Positions 21,708-30,379 of a DNA stretch of 64,000 nt are shown piece after piece (the stretch's first letter is position 1; every line of letters begins with the position of its first letter). The notes beneath the pieces are model-generated. The model was not told the DNA's origin. It searched no databases and saw nothing but the letters and a program-made list of their open reading frames with translations. This stretch comes from Gemmatimonadota bacterium (lineage in GTDB: Bacteria; Gemmatimonadota; Gemmatimonadetes; Longimicrobiales; Gaopeijiaceae), in assembly GCA_022825135.1 (NCBI GenBank), contig JAJDYN010000013.1, positions 124,001 to 188,000 of the forward strand. The letters run 5' to 3'. The position numbers and the translations under genes were made by a program.

Positions 21708-22908
21708 CTCCCGGGCGCTCCTGCTGGCCGCGTTCCTCACTGCGCCGGGCTTCGGGGCCATTCCTGCCCACGCCGCGACGGCGTCGACCGGTAATGCACG
21801 CCCCCCATCGGCGATGCGTCCGTCGTCGCAGGAAGCCGCCGCAACCGCCTCGACCAGCGAGCAGGCTACCGCGACGCTCCGGGGCAGGGTGCTGCTTGGC
21901 GACGCCGGAGTCGGGTCCGGGCTGGTGACGCTGCACGAAGTGGCGCTCGGGGGAGGAAGCGAAATCGACTCCGTGGTGGTCGCGGACGACGGATCCTTCG
22001 CCTTCGAGCTGCCCCGTGTCCCGGACCCGGAATCGGGAACCGTCTTCTTCGCGTCGACCCTCTACGAGGACATCCTCTACTTCGGCATCCCCGTAAACAG
22101 CGTCATCCAGCTCGACAGCACCTACGTCATCCGTGTGTACGAGACCGAACCCGCCCCGCCGGGCGGCGCGGACTTCACGGTCTCGGTGCGCAACCTCTTC
22201 CTGCAGGACGTGGGCACGGGGTGGAGCGCGGTGGACCTCATCCAGATCCGCAACGACGGCTTCCGGACCCTGATCCCGGCGAATGGCGAGCCGGTGTGGT
22301 CGTATCCGCTGCTGGGCGGCGCACAGGACTTCGAAGTGGGCGAAAGCGACCTTGCCGAGGACGCGGTGCGATTCGCCGACGGACGCATGTACATCGCGGC
22401 TCCGGTGCCGCCCGGCGAGCGCCTTTACGCGGTGCGCTACACGGTCCCGGGCCACCAGTTCGTCGCGCCGCTTCCGGGACTCACCGAGACCATGGAGCTG
22501 CTCGTCCTCGAACCTTCTCCGCCGACCGCCGTCACCGGGCTGCAGCCGCTCCCGCCGATCGAGGTGGAGGAGGGCGTGACCTATCGGCGCTACGCCGCCG
22601 GCGACATCGTCGATGACGCGGTGGGCTTGCTCCTGGCGGAGGAAGAGGAAGGACTTCCGCTGGAATGGATGGCGGTGATCCTGACCGTCGTCCTCGCATG
22701 GCTCGGGCTGTACGCGGTCTACCGCGACCCCGCGGCGGCGACGGCTTCCGCCGCCGATGAGCGGCGCAGGCTGCTTCGCGAAGTAGCCATTCTGGACGAA
22801 GCGTATGCGCGCGAGGGGAAGCTGGGGAGCAAGGCACGCAAGGCCTATCGGCGCAGGCGCGAGCGGCTGCTGGCACGCATTGGGCTCGCCGACGATCCCC
22901 GGGTTTAG
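21688..22908 (+). CDS. membrane-anchored exported protein with beta-sandwich domain
   Basis: Not recognised by name. From TTG 21688 the product has 406 residues: a signal peptide (LLLAAFLTAPGFGAIPAHA), a Ser/Thr/Ala linker, a carboxypeptidase-regulatory-like beta domain (ATLRGRVLLGDAGVGSGLV, then DSVVVADDGSFAFELP), a second beta region, one transmembrane helix (AVILTVVLAWLGLYAVY) and a short basic cytoplasmic helix ending before residue 406. The topology, large outside domain and small inside tail, suits a scaffold or biogenesis factor. The TTG start is chosen because the next upstream frame portion overlaps the DUF151 gene; the spacing to GAGGA is poor, so the start is uncertain. Confidence 0.6.
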   Translation: MAALRPDSRALLLAAFLTAPGFGAIPAHAATASTGNARPPSAMRPSSQEAAATASTSEQATATLRGRVLLGDAGVGSGLVTLHEVALGGGSEIDSVVVADDGSFAFELPRVPDPESGTVFFASTLYEDILYFGIPVNSVIQLDSTYVIRVYETEPAPPGGADFTVSVRNLFLQDVGTGWSAVDLIQIRNDGFRTLIPANGEPVWSYPLLGGAQDFEVGESDLAEDAVRFADGRMYIAAPVPPGERLYAVRYTVPGHQFVAPLPGLTETMELLVLEPSPPTAVTGLQPLPPIEVEEGVTYRRYAAGDIVDDAVGLLLAEEEEGLPLEWMAVILTVVLAWLGLYAVYRDPAAATASAADERRRLLREVAILDEAYAREGKLGSKARKAYRRRRERLLARIGLADDPRV

Positions 22909-22911
22909 AGG

Positions 22912-23655
22912 ATGTCGCTCCTCTCGACGCGCGCCATCCTGCTCAAGGCCCATCCCTTCAGCGAAACCAGCATGATCCTCCGCTTCTTCACGCGCGAGCG
23001 AGGCCTGGTGAGCGTGATGGCGCGGGGCCTGCGCAGGCGCGGAACCCCGCCCGAGATCTTCTCCTCGGGGGTTCTCGTGCTCTACTACCGCAGCAACCGG
23101 GATCTCCAGAACTATCGGGAGTTCTCGGTCATGCACGCGCACCGGGCCCTGGCCGGCGACGTGCGGCGGTTCGCGGGGGCGTCGCTGCTCGCGGACCTGG
23201 TGCTGCACCACGCCGGCGAGGAACCGAGCGCGGCCCTCTTTGCCGGACTCGACGCGTCGCTGGGACGGCTGGCCGAGTCTCCTCCGGAGATGATCGCGGT
23301 CCTCATCCTGTCCAGCGCCTGGGCGTTGGTATCGTTGATGGGGTACGCTCCTGAACTCGCCGTATGCGTGGCGTGCGGGGACCGACTCGACCCCGCCGCC
23401 GTTGGCCGCCTGGACCATGCGGCGGGAGGGGTGCGCTGCCCGCGTTGCGCGGGGCCGGCCTCCGAGGCGCCCCGCATCGGGCCGCGCGCGCGGGAACAGT
23501 TGAGGACGCTTCTCCTGGGAGAACCGGTGGACGGGCTCGACCGCGTCACCCAGCATCTGAGAGTGCTGCGCAACTACGTCCACCATCACATTTCCGGGTC
23601 CCGTCCGCTGCCCTCCTTTCCCTTTCTCGAGAGCGTCGTTGGCGAAGCCGTCTGA
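22912..23655 (+). CDS. recO: DNA repair protein RecO
   Basis: RecO loads RecA on SSB-coated DNA in the RecFOR pathway. The 247-residue product has an N-terminal OB fold ([36 protein letters not shown]), a helical middle and a zinc knuckle with CVACG and CPRCAG (about 153-183). The final [19 protein letters not shown] segment is typical. It follows the membrane-protein gene by three bases and precedes selB by 15. Confidence 0.9.
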   Translation: MSLLSTRAILLKAHPFSETSMILRFFTRERGLVSVMARGLRRRGTPPEIFSSGVLVLYYRSNRDLQNYREFSVMHAHRALAGDVRRFAGASLLADLVLHHAGEEPSAALFAGLDASLGRLAESPPEMIAVLILSSAWALVSLMGYAPELAVCVACGDRLDPAAVGRLDHAAGGVRCPRCAGPASEAPRIGPRAREQLRTLLLGEPVDGLDRVTQHLRVLRNYVHHHISGSRPLPSFPFLESVVGEAV

Positions 23656-23670
23656 ACCGCGGGAGAGCCC

Positions 23671-25575
23671 ATGCGCAGGCTGATCCTCGGGACAGCCGGG
23701 CACATCGACCACGGCAAGACCGCTCTCGTCCAGGCGCTCACCGGCGTGGACACCGACCGGCTGGCCGAGGAGAAGCGGCGCGGCATCACCATCGACCTCG
23801 GGTTCGCCGAGCTCCCGGTGAGCGAAGATCTCGCCTTCGGTGTGGTCGACGTGCCGGGCCACGAGTCCTTCATCCGCAACATGCTGGCGGGCGCCACCGG
23901 GATGGACCTGGTGCTGCTGGTAGTGGCGGCGGACGAGGCCACCATGCCGCAGACGCGCGAGCACCTGGCGATCGTGCGCCTGCTCGGGGTCGAGCGGGTG
24001 GTGGTGGCGCTCAGCCGCATCGACCTCGTGGACGAGGAGTGGCTGGAGCTCGCGCTGGACGACGTCAGCGAGCTGCTCGCCGGCACGCCTCACGCGGACG
24101 CGCCCATCGTGCCGACCTCCGCGGTGACCGGGGCGGGGCTGGACGAGCTGCGGGCGGCGCTCGCGCGCGAGGGCGCAAAGGCGCGCGCGCGGCTGGACGA
24201 CGACATCGTGCGCCTGCCGGTGGATCGCGTCTTCACGGTGCGCGGCACCGGAACCGTGGTGACGGGCACGCTCTGGTCGGGGTCGCTGTCCCTCGACCAC
24301 CGCGTGCGGCTCGAACCGGGCGGGCTGGCGGCCCGGGTGCGCGGCCTGCAGGTGCACGGGCGCTCGGTCCGAACGGCGCGCGCCGGGGAACGCACCGCGG
24401 TCGCGCTTGCCGGCGGCCGCGTGGGCAGGGAGGCGGTGGGACGGGGACAGGTGGTGGTCGGCGCCGATCCATGGATGGCCGCCGACCGCGTCACCGCGCG
24501 CATCGAACTGCTTGCCGACACCGCCTGGGGCATCGAGCGCGGCCAGCGGGTCAGGGTGCACCTGGGGACGTCGGAGGTGATGGCCCGCGTCTTCCTGCTC
24601 GACTGCGCCGAGATGGTGGCGGGGGAGGCGGCCTGGGCGCAGTTGCGGCTGGAGGCGCCCCTGGTGGCGAGGGCGCGCGACCACGTGGTCCTGCGCTCCT
24701 ACTCGCCGATGACCACGATCGGCGGCGGCATCGTGGCCGAGCCGTCACCACCGCCGCGGACGCGGCTGCCGGGCAGGGAGGTGAAGCTGCTCCAGGCGAT
24801 TGTGGGGCCGGATCCGGACCGTCGCCGCCGGGCGGTGCTCGAACTGGCGGGATGGGAAGGCGTCCCGGACGACGAACTGCCCATCCGCACGGGCGATCCA
24901 CCAGGGACGCCTGCCTCCGGCGGGGACGAGACGGGCTTCGCGACCGCCCGGGCGCTCTATTCCGGAACCGTGGCCGCCGAGGGCCGCCGTCTGCTCCGCC
25001 GCCAGGTCGCCCGCCACCACCGGGCCCAGCCACTCCGACCCGGCATGCCCCTCGCGGAGGCGCGCGACGCTCTGCCCCGCGGCGCGGGCGCGGAGCTGGC
25101 CGATGCCCTGCTCGCGCACCTGGCCGAAACGGGCGAACTGGAGGTCCACCGCGACCTGGTGCGCGAACCCGGCTTCACGCCCTCCCTCACCGCGGAGCAG
25201 GAAGGCGTGCGGACAGGCCTGGCGGAGCAGTACCGGGCTGCAGGCCTCTCTCCGCCCTCCATCCGCGATCTTCCCGCCGCGCTACGCGACCATCCCGACC
25301 TGTGGCCCATTCTCAAGCTGATGGAACAGGCTGGCGACATCGTCGTGTTGAACGACGATTTCTTCGCCGACGCGGACGCGGTCAGGCAGGGCGCGCGCGA
25401 GGTTCAGGAGCGGCTCGGTGGCCGATCCGGCCTCGGTCCCGCGGACTTCCGCGAGGTTCTCCCCGTCACCCGCCGGCACCTGCTCCCGTTGCTCGCCTGC
25501 TTCGACCGGCTCGGAGTGACGGTTCGACGCGGCAGCGGGAGGGACGTGTCCGACAGCCCGGGCCCGAGCCTGTGA
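23671..25575 (+). CDS. selB: selenocysteine-specific elongation factor SelB
   Basis: SelB is the GTPase that brings selenocysteyl-tRNA to UGA codons marked by a SECIS hairpin. The 634-residue protein has G1 [13 protein letters not shown], switch region [20 protein letters not shown]3 DVPGHE and a G4-like SRID, then EF-Tu-like domains 2 and 3, and about 250 residues of C-terminal winged-helix repeats, the last with [20 protein letters not shown], which bind SECIS in known SelB. The full set of domains argues against a generic translational GTPase. No selA, selD or tRNA-Sec was found in the window. Confidence 0.9.
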   Translation: MRRLILGTAGHIDHGKTALVQALTGVDTDRLAEEKRRGITIDLGFAELPVSEDLAFGVVDVPGHESFIRNMLAGATGMDLVLLVVAADEATMPQTREHLAIVRLLGVERVVVALSRIDLVDEEWLELALDDVSELLAGTPHADAPIVPTSAVTGAGLDELRAALAREGAKARARLDDDIVRLPVDRVFTVRGTGTVVTGTLWSGSLSLDHRVRLEPGGLAARVRGLQVHGRSVRTARAGERTAVALAGGRVGREAVGRGQVVVGADPWMAADRVTARIELLADTAWGIERGQRVRVHLGTSEVMARVFLLDCAEMVAGEAAWAQLRLEAPLVARARDHVVLRSYSPMTTIGGGIVAEPSPPPRTRLPGREVKLLQAIVGPDPDRRRRAVLELAGWEGVPDDELPIRTGDPPGTPASGGDETGFATARALYSGTVAAEGRRLLRRQVARHHRAQPLRPGMPLAEARDALPRGAGAELADALLAHLAETGELEVHRDLVREPGFTPSLTAEQEGVRTGLAEQYRAAGLSPPSIRDLPAALRDHPDLWPILKLMEQAGDIVVLNDDFFADADAVRQGAREVQERLGGRSGLGPADFREVLPVTRRHLLPLLACFDRLGVTVRRGSGRDVSDSPGPSL

Positions 25576-25670
25576 GCACATGCATCCGACTGGATCCGGG
25601 AGGTGAACGTTTCGGGCCTGTGTGGTGTCCTATTGGGCAGCAACGCACCTCACGGCGGCGGCGGTCGATG

Positions 25671-25700
25671 TTGACAGGGAGGGCAGGAGCCTCCTACCAT
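25671..25700 (+). promoter_or_regulatory. candidate sigma-70-type promoter for the small secreted protein gene
   Basis: TTGACA (25671-25676) and TACCAT (25695-25700) are separated by 18 bases, close to the housekeeping consensus and unusual in this G+C-rich sequence. Transcription would start near 25707 and give a leader of about 86 bases before ATG 25793. Confidence 0.45.
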
Positions 25701-25763
25701 CCCTTGGTGGTGCAGAAACCGGTTTTCCAGGATGCCTGGGAGGGCTATCGTTCCTAAGCTACT

Positions 25764-25781
25764 GCACAGAAAAACCTGTGC
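25764..25781 (+). promoter_or_regulatory. small hairpin directly before the ribosome-binding site
   Basis: GCACAG (25764-25769) pairs with CTGTGC (25776-25781) around an AAAAAC loop. It abuts the GGAGGG ribosome-binding site at 25782-25787, so it could protect the mRNA end or modulate translation of the gene at 25793. Confidence 0.35.
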
Positions 25782-25792
25782 GGAGGGTTGAT

Positions 25793-26239
25793 ATGAGACG
25801 CTTTCTACGCGTCTTGACAGGCCTCCTCCTCATCCCGCTCGCTGGTCTGGACCCTGGCTTGGCCCAGGAAACGGGTGAACGGGGAAGCCAGCAGAATTCC
25901 GGATTCGAGTTGCGTCAGAACTATCCGAATCCGTTCAACCCGGAGACCCGCATCCCCTTCTCGTTGGGTGACGAGTTGTTTTCAGGCGGGGAGCCGGTCG
26001 TCGTGTCGATTCGCATCTACAACGTGCTCCAGCAGCTGGTCGCTTCCCCCACCGCCCTGCAAAACCCGGGGAGCGACGGCTTCCCCGTGTCCGACATGGA
26101 GTACGAAAGACCGGGCGACTACGAAGCCTACTGGGACGGACGCGACCTTGAGGGCAACCAGGTGGCGTCCGGGGTCTATCTCCTGCAGTTGACGGTGAAC
26201 GGCCGCTCGAGCGTCATCAAGATGTTCGTAACCAAGTAG
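25793..26239 (+). CDS. small secreted protein made of a FlgD/sorting-type Ig-like domain
   Basis: The 148-residue product consists of a Sec signal peptide (about 1-25, ending GLAQE) and a single C-terminal-type domain starting with ELRQNYPNPFNPETRIPFSL and ending GVYLLQLTVNGRSSVIKMFV. This YPNPFNP domain normally sits at the end of large secreted proteins as a type IX secretion or FlgD-like Ig module. Here it stands alone. Known: such domains are surface-sorting or assembly modules. Inferred: a free subunit or a remnant. ATG 25793 has GGAGGG six bases upstream and its own candidate promoter, so it looks expressed. Confidence 0.75.
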   Translation: MRRFLRVLTGLLLIPLAGLDPGLAQETGERGSQQNSGFELRQNYPNPFNPETRIPFSLGDELFSGGEPVVVSIRIYNVLQQLVASPTALQNPGSDGFPVSDMEYERPGDYEAYWDGRDLEGNQVASGVYLLQLTVNGRSSVIKMFVTK

Positions 26240-26360
26240 GCTTGCGGCTGGCCGCCGCTTCGTTCCTTCCCTACGATTAGCCCGTTCGCGCCCGATTTCG
26301 CGGGTCGCGGCCGGCCAGCGCCCGAATGACGCGGGCGACCGCTTTCAGGGGAGGAGCCGC

Positions 26361-27632
26361 ATGAAGCCGCTCGACCGTCGCAACTTCATCCGCACCACCG
26401 CAGCCGCCGGTCTTGCCGCGCTTCCCGCCGGAGGGCTGGCGGCCCGCATCGCCGAGGGATCCGAGCCCGCATCGGGCGCATCTCCCCGCGCGCCGTCCGC
26501 GAGGTCGTCCCTCGACGACCCGCTCGGCGTCCGCCCCAGCTTCCCGGTCACCGAGGAGCTCGCGTACCTCAACACGGCCTCCGTCGGGCCCATCCCGATC
26601 CCCGTGCGCGATGCCCTGCACGCGTACGCCGACGGCAAGATGCGGCGACGCGGCGGCGGTTCCGGCCCCTCCCCGCGGCAGCGGGCCGTCTCCGGATTCG
26701 CCGGACTGTTCGGGGCCGACGAGGACGAGATCGCCCTCCTCTACTCCACGACCGACGCGGAGAACATCGTCGCGAGCGCGCTGGACTGGCGCGAGGGCGA
26801 CAACATCGTGGTCGACGAGCTGCACTTCGTCTCCACCTACGTGCTCTACCGTCAGCTGGAGCAGCGGATGGGGGTCGAACTGCGGGTGGTGCCGTCGCGC
26901 GACGGCGTGGTCACCACGAACGACTTTGAGCACCGGACGGACGGACGCACCCGGCTCATCAGCGTGGCGTGGGTCTCCAACCGGAACGGCTTCCGCCACG
27001 ATCTGCCCGCGCTCGCCGAATTGGCGCACGCGCATGGCGCCTACCTCTACGCCGATGCCGTCCAGGCGCTGGGCACCTTCCCGGTGAATCTGCGGGACGA
27101 GGGCGTCGACTTCGCCGGCGCAAACGGCTACAAGTGGCTGCACGCCGACTTCGGCTGCGCGCCCTTCTTCGTCCGCCGAGAACACCTGGAGTGGATGGCG
27201 CCCGACCGCTACGGACATCGGCAGGTGGCCGAGACCCTGCCCGGGCACCGGTACCGCCTGAGAACCAGCGCCGCCAAGTTCGAGTACGGGAGCCTGGCCA
27301 ACGGTCCGGTGGCCGCCATGGGCGCCGCCCTCGACTTCCTCGCCGATGTCGGGCTGGATCGCATCGCCGGGCACACCCACGCCCTGGCGGGCGAGCTGCG
27401 CGCGGGAGCGGAGGCGCTCGGGATGCAACTCTTCACCCCGGCGCGCAATCCGTCGCCCATCGTGAGCTTCCACCACGGCCTCGACCAGGAGACTCTCGCG
27501 AAGGCGCTCGCCGACGAGGGCATCGCCGTCACCTTCCAGGAAGAGGGAAGGCTGCTCCGCGCCGCCGTGGCGATGTTCAACAACCGCGAGGACGTGGACC
27601 GGCTGCTGGGGGTGCTGGCGGGGATGGTGTAG
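26361..27632 (+). CDS. Tat-exported class V PLP-dependent aminotransferase-like protein
   Basis: A 423-residue fold-type I PLP enzyme related to isopenicillin-N epimerase, cysteine desulfurase and selenocysteine lyase. Residues 1-33 carry a Tat signal (DRRNFIRTTAAAGLAALPAG), so the cofactor-bearing protein should be exported folded. Conserved features are YLNTASVGPIP near 65, the LYADAVQALGT Asp for the pyridine nitrogen, and the Schiff-base lysine K258 in NGYKWL. Substrate unknown. It is a paralogue of the gene at 54280-55620. GGGGAGGAG lies nine bases before the ATG. The next gene converges on it from the other strand. Confidence 0.82.
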   Translation: MKPLDRRNFIRTTAAAGLAALPAGGLAARIAEGSEPASGASPRAPSARSSLDDPLGVRPSFPVTEELAYLNTASVGPIPIPVRDALHAYADGKMRRRGGGSGPSPRQRAVSGFAGLFGADEDEIALLYSTTDAENIVASALDWREGDNIVVDELHFVSTYVLYRQLEQRMGVELRVVPSRDGVVTTNDFEHRTDGRTRLISVAWVSNRNGFRHDLPALAELAHAHGAYLYADAVQALGTFPVNLRDEGVDFAGANGYKWLHADFGCAPFFVRREHLEWMAPDRYGHRQVAETLPGHRYRLRTSAAKFEYGSLANGPVAAMGAALDFLADVGLDRIAGHTHALAGELRAGAEALGMQLFTPARNPSPIVSFHHGLDQETLAKALADEGIAVTFQEEGRLLRAAVAMFNNREDVDRLLGVLAGMV

Positions 27633-27657
27633 GGAGGAAGGGCGCCGCCGGCCCTGG

Positions 27658-28722
27658 TCAGTGCTCCAGCAGCGTCTCCACGTGGGCCGCTGCGGCGAGC
27701 GCGGTTCCGTCCAGGTTGTACCCGCCCTCCAGGAGCGACACCAGCCGTCCCTCGCAGCAGCTGTCGGCGTAGTCCATCGCCATGCGGGTCATGCGCCGGA
27801 ACGCGTCGTCGGTGAGGTCGAAGCACCCAAGCAGGTCGTCGCGGCGGCTGTCGAAGCCGGCGGAGACGATCACGAAATCGGGGTCGAAGGCAGCCACCGC
27901 CGGCGAGAGCGCGTTGTCCCAGTAGCGCAGCATGTCCGCGTCGCTGGAGCCGCAGTCCAGGTGGACGTTGATGTTCAGGCCCGTGCCCTCTCCCTCGCCG
28001 GCGAGCGACGGATCGCCGGTCCCGGGATACGCAGCCCAGTCGTGGGAGGAGAAGAAGAGCACGGACGGGTCGTCGTAGAACGCGTTCTGGGTGGCGTTGC
28101 CGTGGTGGTAGTCCCAGTCGATCACCAGCACCTTCTCGTGGCCATGGATCTCCTGCGCGTACTTCGCCGCGATGGCCGCGTTGCTGTAGTAGCAGAAGCC
28201 CTCCTCGGCGCCGGTGTTGTTGGCGTGGTGCCCCGGAGGCCGGATGGCGCAGAAGACGTTGCGCACCCGGCCCTCGGCGACCGCGTCCACGCCGGTGAGC
28301 GCGCCGGAGACAGCGAGCTCGGCGACGCTCGCGCTCACGCCCAGTTCGCGCACCGAATCGACGTGCTCGCCGGTGTGGTGGGCGCGGATGCGGAGCAGGG
28401 GATCGGCGGTGGGCGCGACCGGCACCGTCGCCTCGATGAGGCCGCGCGCCTCCAGCTCGGCCCGCATGCGCACCAGCCGCTCGGGGATCTCGGGCGGTCG
28501 GCCGCCGTCCGGCCGGATGAGCACGTGGTCGAGGTAGCGCGGATCGTAGATAAGGGCGGTTCCGGCGGCCTGCGGAGACCCGCCGGACATCGCCCCGTCA
28601 CCCACCGGAGAAGGCTCGGTACGCGGGTGGAAGAGGGCGTCCCGCGCCGGAAGCGCGGTGGTCAGGGCGGGCAGAGCGCCAAGTGCGGCGGCCGAGGATT
28701 TCACGAAGCTGCGTCTGTCCAT
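27658..28722 (-). CDS. Tat-exported histone-deacetylase-like (acetylpolyamine/AcuC-type) amidohydrolase
   Basis: A 354-residue arginase-deacetylase-fold protein with all catalytic landmarks: IRPPGHHA (His pair), DWDYHHGNATQ (zinc Asp and His), SAGFD (second zinc Asp) and LEGGYNL (catalytic Tyr). Residues 1-25 form a Tat signal (MDRRSFVKSSAAALGALPA). Family members remove acetyl groups from lysine, polyamines or small amides; cytoplasmic location is usual. Export implies an extracytoplasmic substrate such as an acetylated polyamine, amide or peptide, which is inference. It converges with the aminotransferase gene, 25 bases apart. Confidence 0.85.
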   Translation of the reverse strand: MDRRSFVKSSAAALGALPALTTALPARDALFHPRTEPSPVGDGAMSGGSPQAAGTALIYDPRYLDHVLIRPDGGRPPEIPERLVRMRAELEARGLIEATVPVAPTADPLLRIRAHHTGEHVDSVRELGVSASVAELAVSGALTGVDAVAEGRVRNVFCAIRPPGHHANNTGAEEGFCYYSNAAIAAKYAQEIHGHEKVLVIDWDYHHGNATQNAFYDDPSVLFFSSHDWAAYPGTGDPSLAGEGEGTGLNINVHLDCGSSDADMLRYWDNALSPAVAAFDPDFVIVSAGFDSRRDDLLGCFDLTDDAFRRMTRMAMDYADSCCEGRLVSLLEGGYNLDGTALAAAAHVETLLEH

Positions 28723-28808
28723 GACAACCCTCGCCGGTCAACGGGATCACTTGTTCTCAGGCGGGCATAATACTCATGGTGTCTCAGCCGTTCCAGCCGG
28801 AGAAGGCC

Positions 28809-29207
28809 ATGAAGTCCAGAGCCAGGTCAGCCTACCGATTCGCCCTCTGCGCGGCGGTCGCGACGCCATTCCTCCTGCTATGGGTCATCGGTGCCGTGGG
28901 TCTGATCGGGGTTGAAGGCGACCCGTTCGACCGCATCTACGGCGGCGTGATCGCGGTTGGGATCGTCGGCGCCATGATCGCCCGTTTCCGCGCACGCGGC
29001 ATGGCGCGCGCGCTGTTCGCGGCGGCGCTCGCGCAGGCGCTGGTGGTCGTAGTCGCCCTGGCCATCGGCAAGCAGCACTCCCCGGTCAGCTCGGTGGTGG
29101 AGATCCTGGGTCTGAACGGCTTCTTCGTGGTGCTCTGGCTGGTGTCGGCCCGGCTGTTCATCCGCGCCGCGCGCGCGCAGGAAGCCGAAGGGGTTCAGCC
29201 GGGATGA
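28809..29207 (+). CDS. small integral membrane protein, unknown function
   Basis: I do not recognise this 132-residue protein. It has four predicted membrane helices (around 10-32, 40-57, 64-84 and 96-117) with a basic N-terminus, and a short charged tail. ATG 28809 is preferred to GTG 28776 because GGAG stands eight bases before it. It is divergent to the deacetylase gene, and its stop overlaps the next gene by four bases (ATGA), so it heads a short operon. Confidence 0.6.
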   Translation: MKSRARSAYRFALCAAVATPFLLLWVIGAVGLIGVEGDPFDRIYGGVIAVGIVGAMIARFRARGMARALFAAALAQALVVVVALAIGKQHSPVSSVVEILGLNGFFVVLWLVSARLFIRAARAQEAEGVQPG

Positions 29208-30379
29208 GGCCAGGCCGAACGTTCGCCGCGCGCGTCGGCGTCGACCGTCCGGTGCGGCCGACCGTCGCCCGGTCCGGGCCTTCGGCGGTCTTGCCGGTCG
29301 TCCTCGCGGTGTGCGGCCTGGCCTCCGCCTGCTCCCTCGAAAGGCCCAGTGTGGAGCATCCTGTTCCCGACAGCCTGGCCAGCGCATTCAATCCCGGCCT
29401 GGTCGTCGGCGCAGGGGATGCGCCCGCCCCGGCGAGTCCCGAGCTCGAGGTCGACTCGCTCATGGTGATGTTTGGAGCGCGCGACCTCCCGGAGGCCGAA
29501 GTCATCGGGAGAATCAGGGTGGCGAAGCGATGGGGCGAGGAGATCTTCGTCCTCGATGACCAGCTGACCACGGTGCATGTGCTGAACCTCCGGACGCGGT
29601 CCCACGTGCGCGTCGGGAGGCCGGGGCAGGGTCCGGGAGAACTGGCCATACCGCTGGGCCTGGCGCTGTCCGGGGACCGCATGTACGTGGCGGACGAACG
29701 GCAGGCCATCCGTGTGTTCGCCCGCGCCGAGGGAGAGTGGTCGTGGGCGCGGGATATTCCGGTCCCGTTTCTCCCCCTGGATGTCTGCTCCATGGACGAC
29801 GGCCTGTACGTGCTGGCCGTGGGCGAAGAGACGTCCGCCGTCATTCATCGCCTCGAGAGGGACCAGGTGGCTGCGTCGTTCGGCGTCCCGTACCGTTGGG
29901 ACGACACGTTCATTCGCTACACGGCGGCCGAGGGACGCCTCGCCTGCCTGCCGGAAGTCGATGGCGTCGCCTGGGTGCCGACGCGCCTGAATGAAATCCA
30001 CCTGTACGGAAGCGATGGCGCGCTGCGCTGGATCGCCCGGCTGCCGAACCACAGGCCGATGGGCATCGTGGAGGATCCTGAAACGGGTTCCGTATCCCTG
30101 GGGCTGACCCCCGGAGTGACGGAAATGCACATGCTGCACGCGGTGGCGCCGTTCGCCTCGAATCTCCTGGTTCAGTTGAGCCTGTACGATCGGGACGCCG
30201 TAGAAGCGGATGCGCCGAAGGCGATACAAAGCTATCTGCTCGACGTGACTTCGGGCGCGGTTCGCGAAATCGAGTCTCCGCATCGCGGTCTGATTGAGTT
30301 GGCCGAAGGACAGATGGCCCGGTTCGCGAACCATCCCTGGCCGAGGGTGGAGGTCTTCGCCGTCTCGGAGGCCAGATGA
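29204..30379 (+). CDS. lipoprotein with beta-propeller repeats (6-bladed propeller type)
   Basis: A 391-residue protein with an N-terminal basic stretch, a hydrophobic segment and a lipobox (GLASAC, Cys 43). The mature part has NHL-like blades: EIFVLDDQLTTVHVLNLRT, then a VGRPGQGPGEL hinge, and RMYVADERQAIRVFAR. The GxxGxGPGEF/L hinge is the hallmark of the propeller family abundant in Gemmatimonadota and Bacteroidota. Ligand unknown. It overlaps the membrane-protein and amidohydrolase genes by four bases on each side. A second member lies at 35266-36564. Confidence 0.72.
   Translation: MRPGRTFAARVGVDRPVRPTVARSGPSAVLPVVLAVCGLASACSLERPSVEHPVPDSLASAFNPGLVVGAGDAPAPASPELEVDSLMVMFGARDLPEAEVIGRIRVAKRWGEEIFVLDDQLTTVHVLNLRTRSHVRVGRPGQGPGELAIPLGLALSGDRMYVADERQAIRVFARAEGEWSWARDIPVPFLPLDVCSMDDGLYVLAVGEETSAVIHRLERDQVAASFGVPYRWDDTFIRYTAAEGRLACLPEVDGVAWVPTRLNEIHLYGSDGALRWIARLPNHRPMGIVEDPETGSVSLGLTPGVTEMHMLHAVAPFASNLLVQLSLYDRDAVEADAPKAIQSYLLDVTSGAVREIESPHRGLIELAEGQMARFANHPWPRVEVFAVSEAR

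Noticed and set aside
21697-24684. 995-codon open frame on the - strand opposite the membrane protein, recO and selB
   Set aside because: It crosses three well-supported genes and shows only a compositional shadow.
25576-25792. tRNA-Sec gene after selB
   Set aside because: No acceptor stem, T-loop or long variable arm could be assembled in this stretch.
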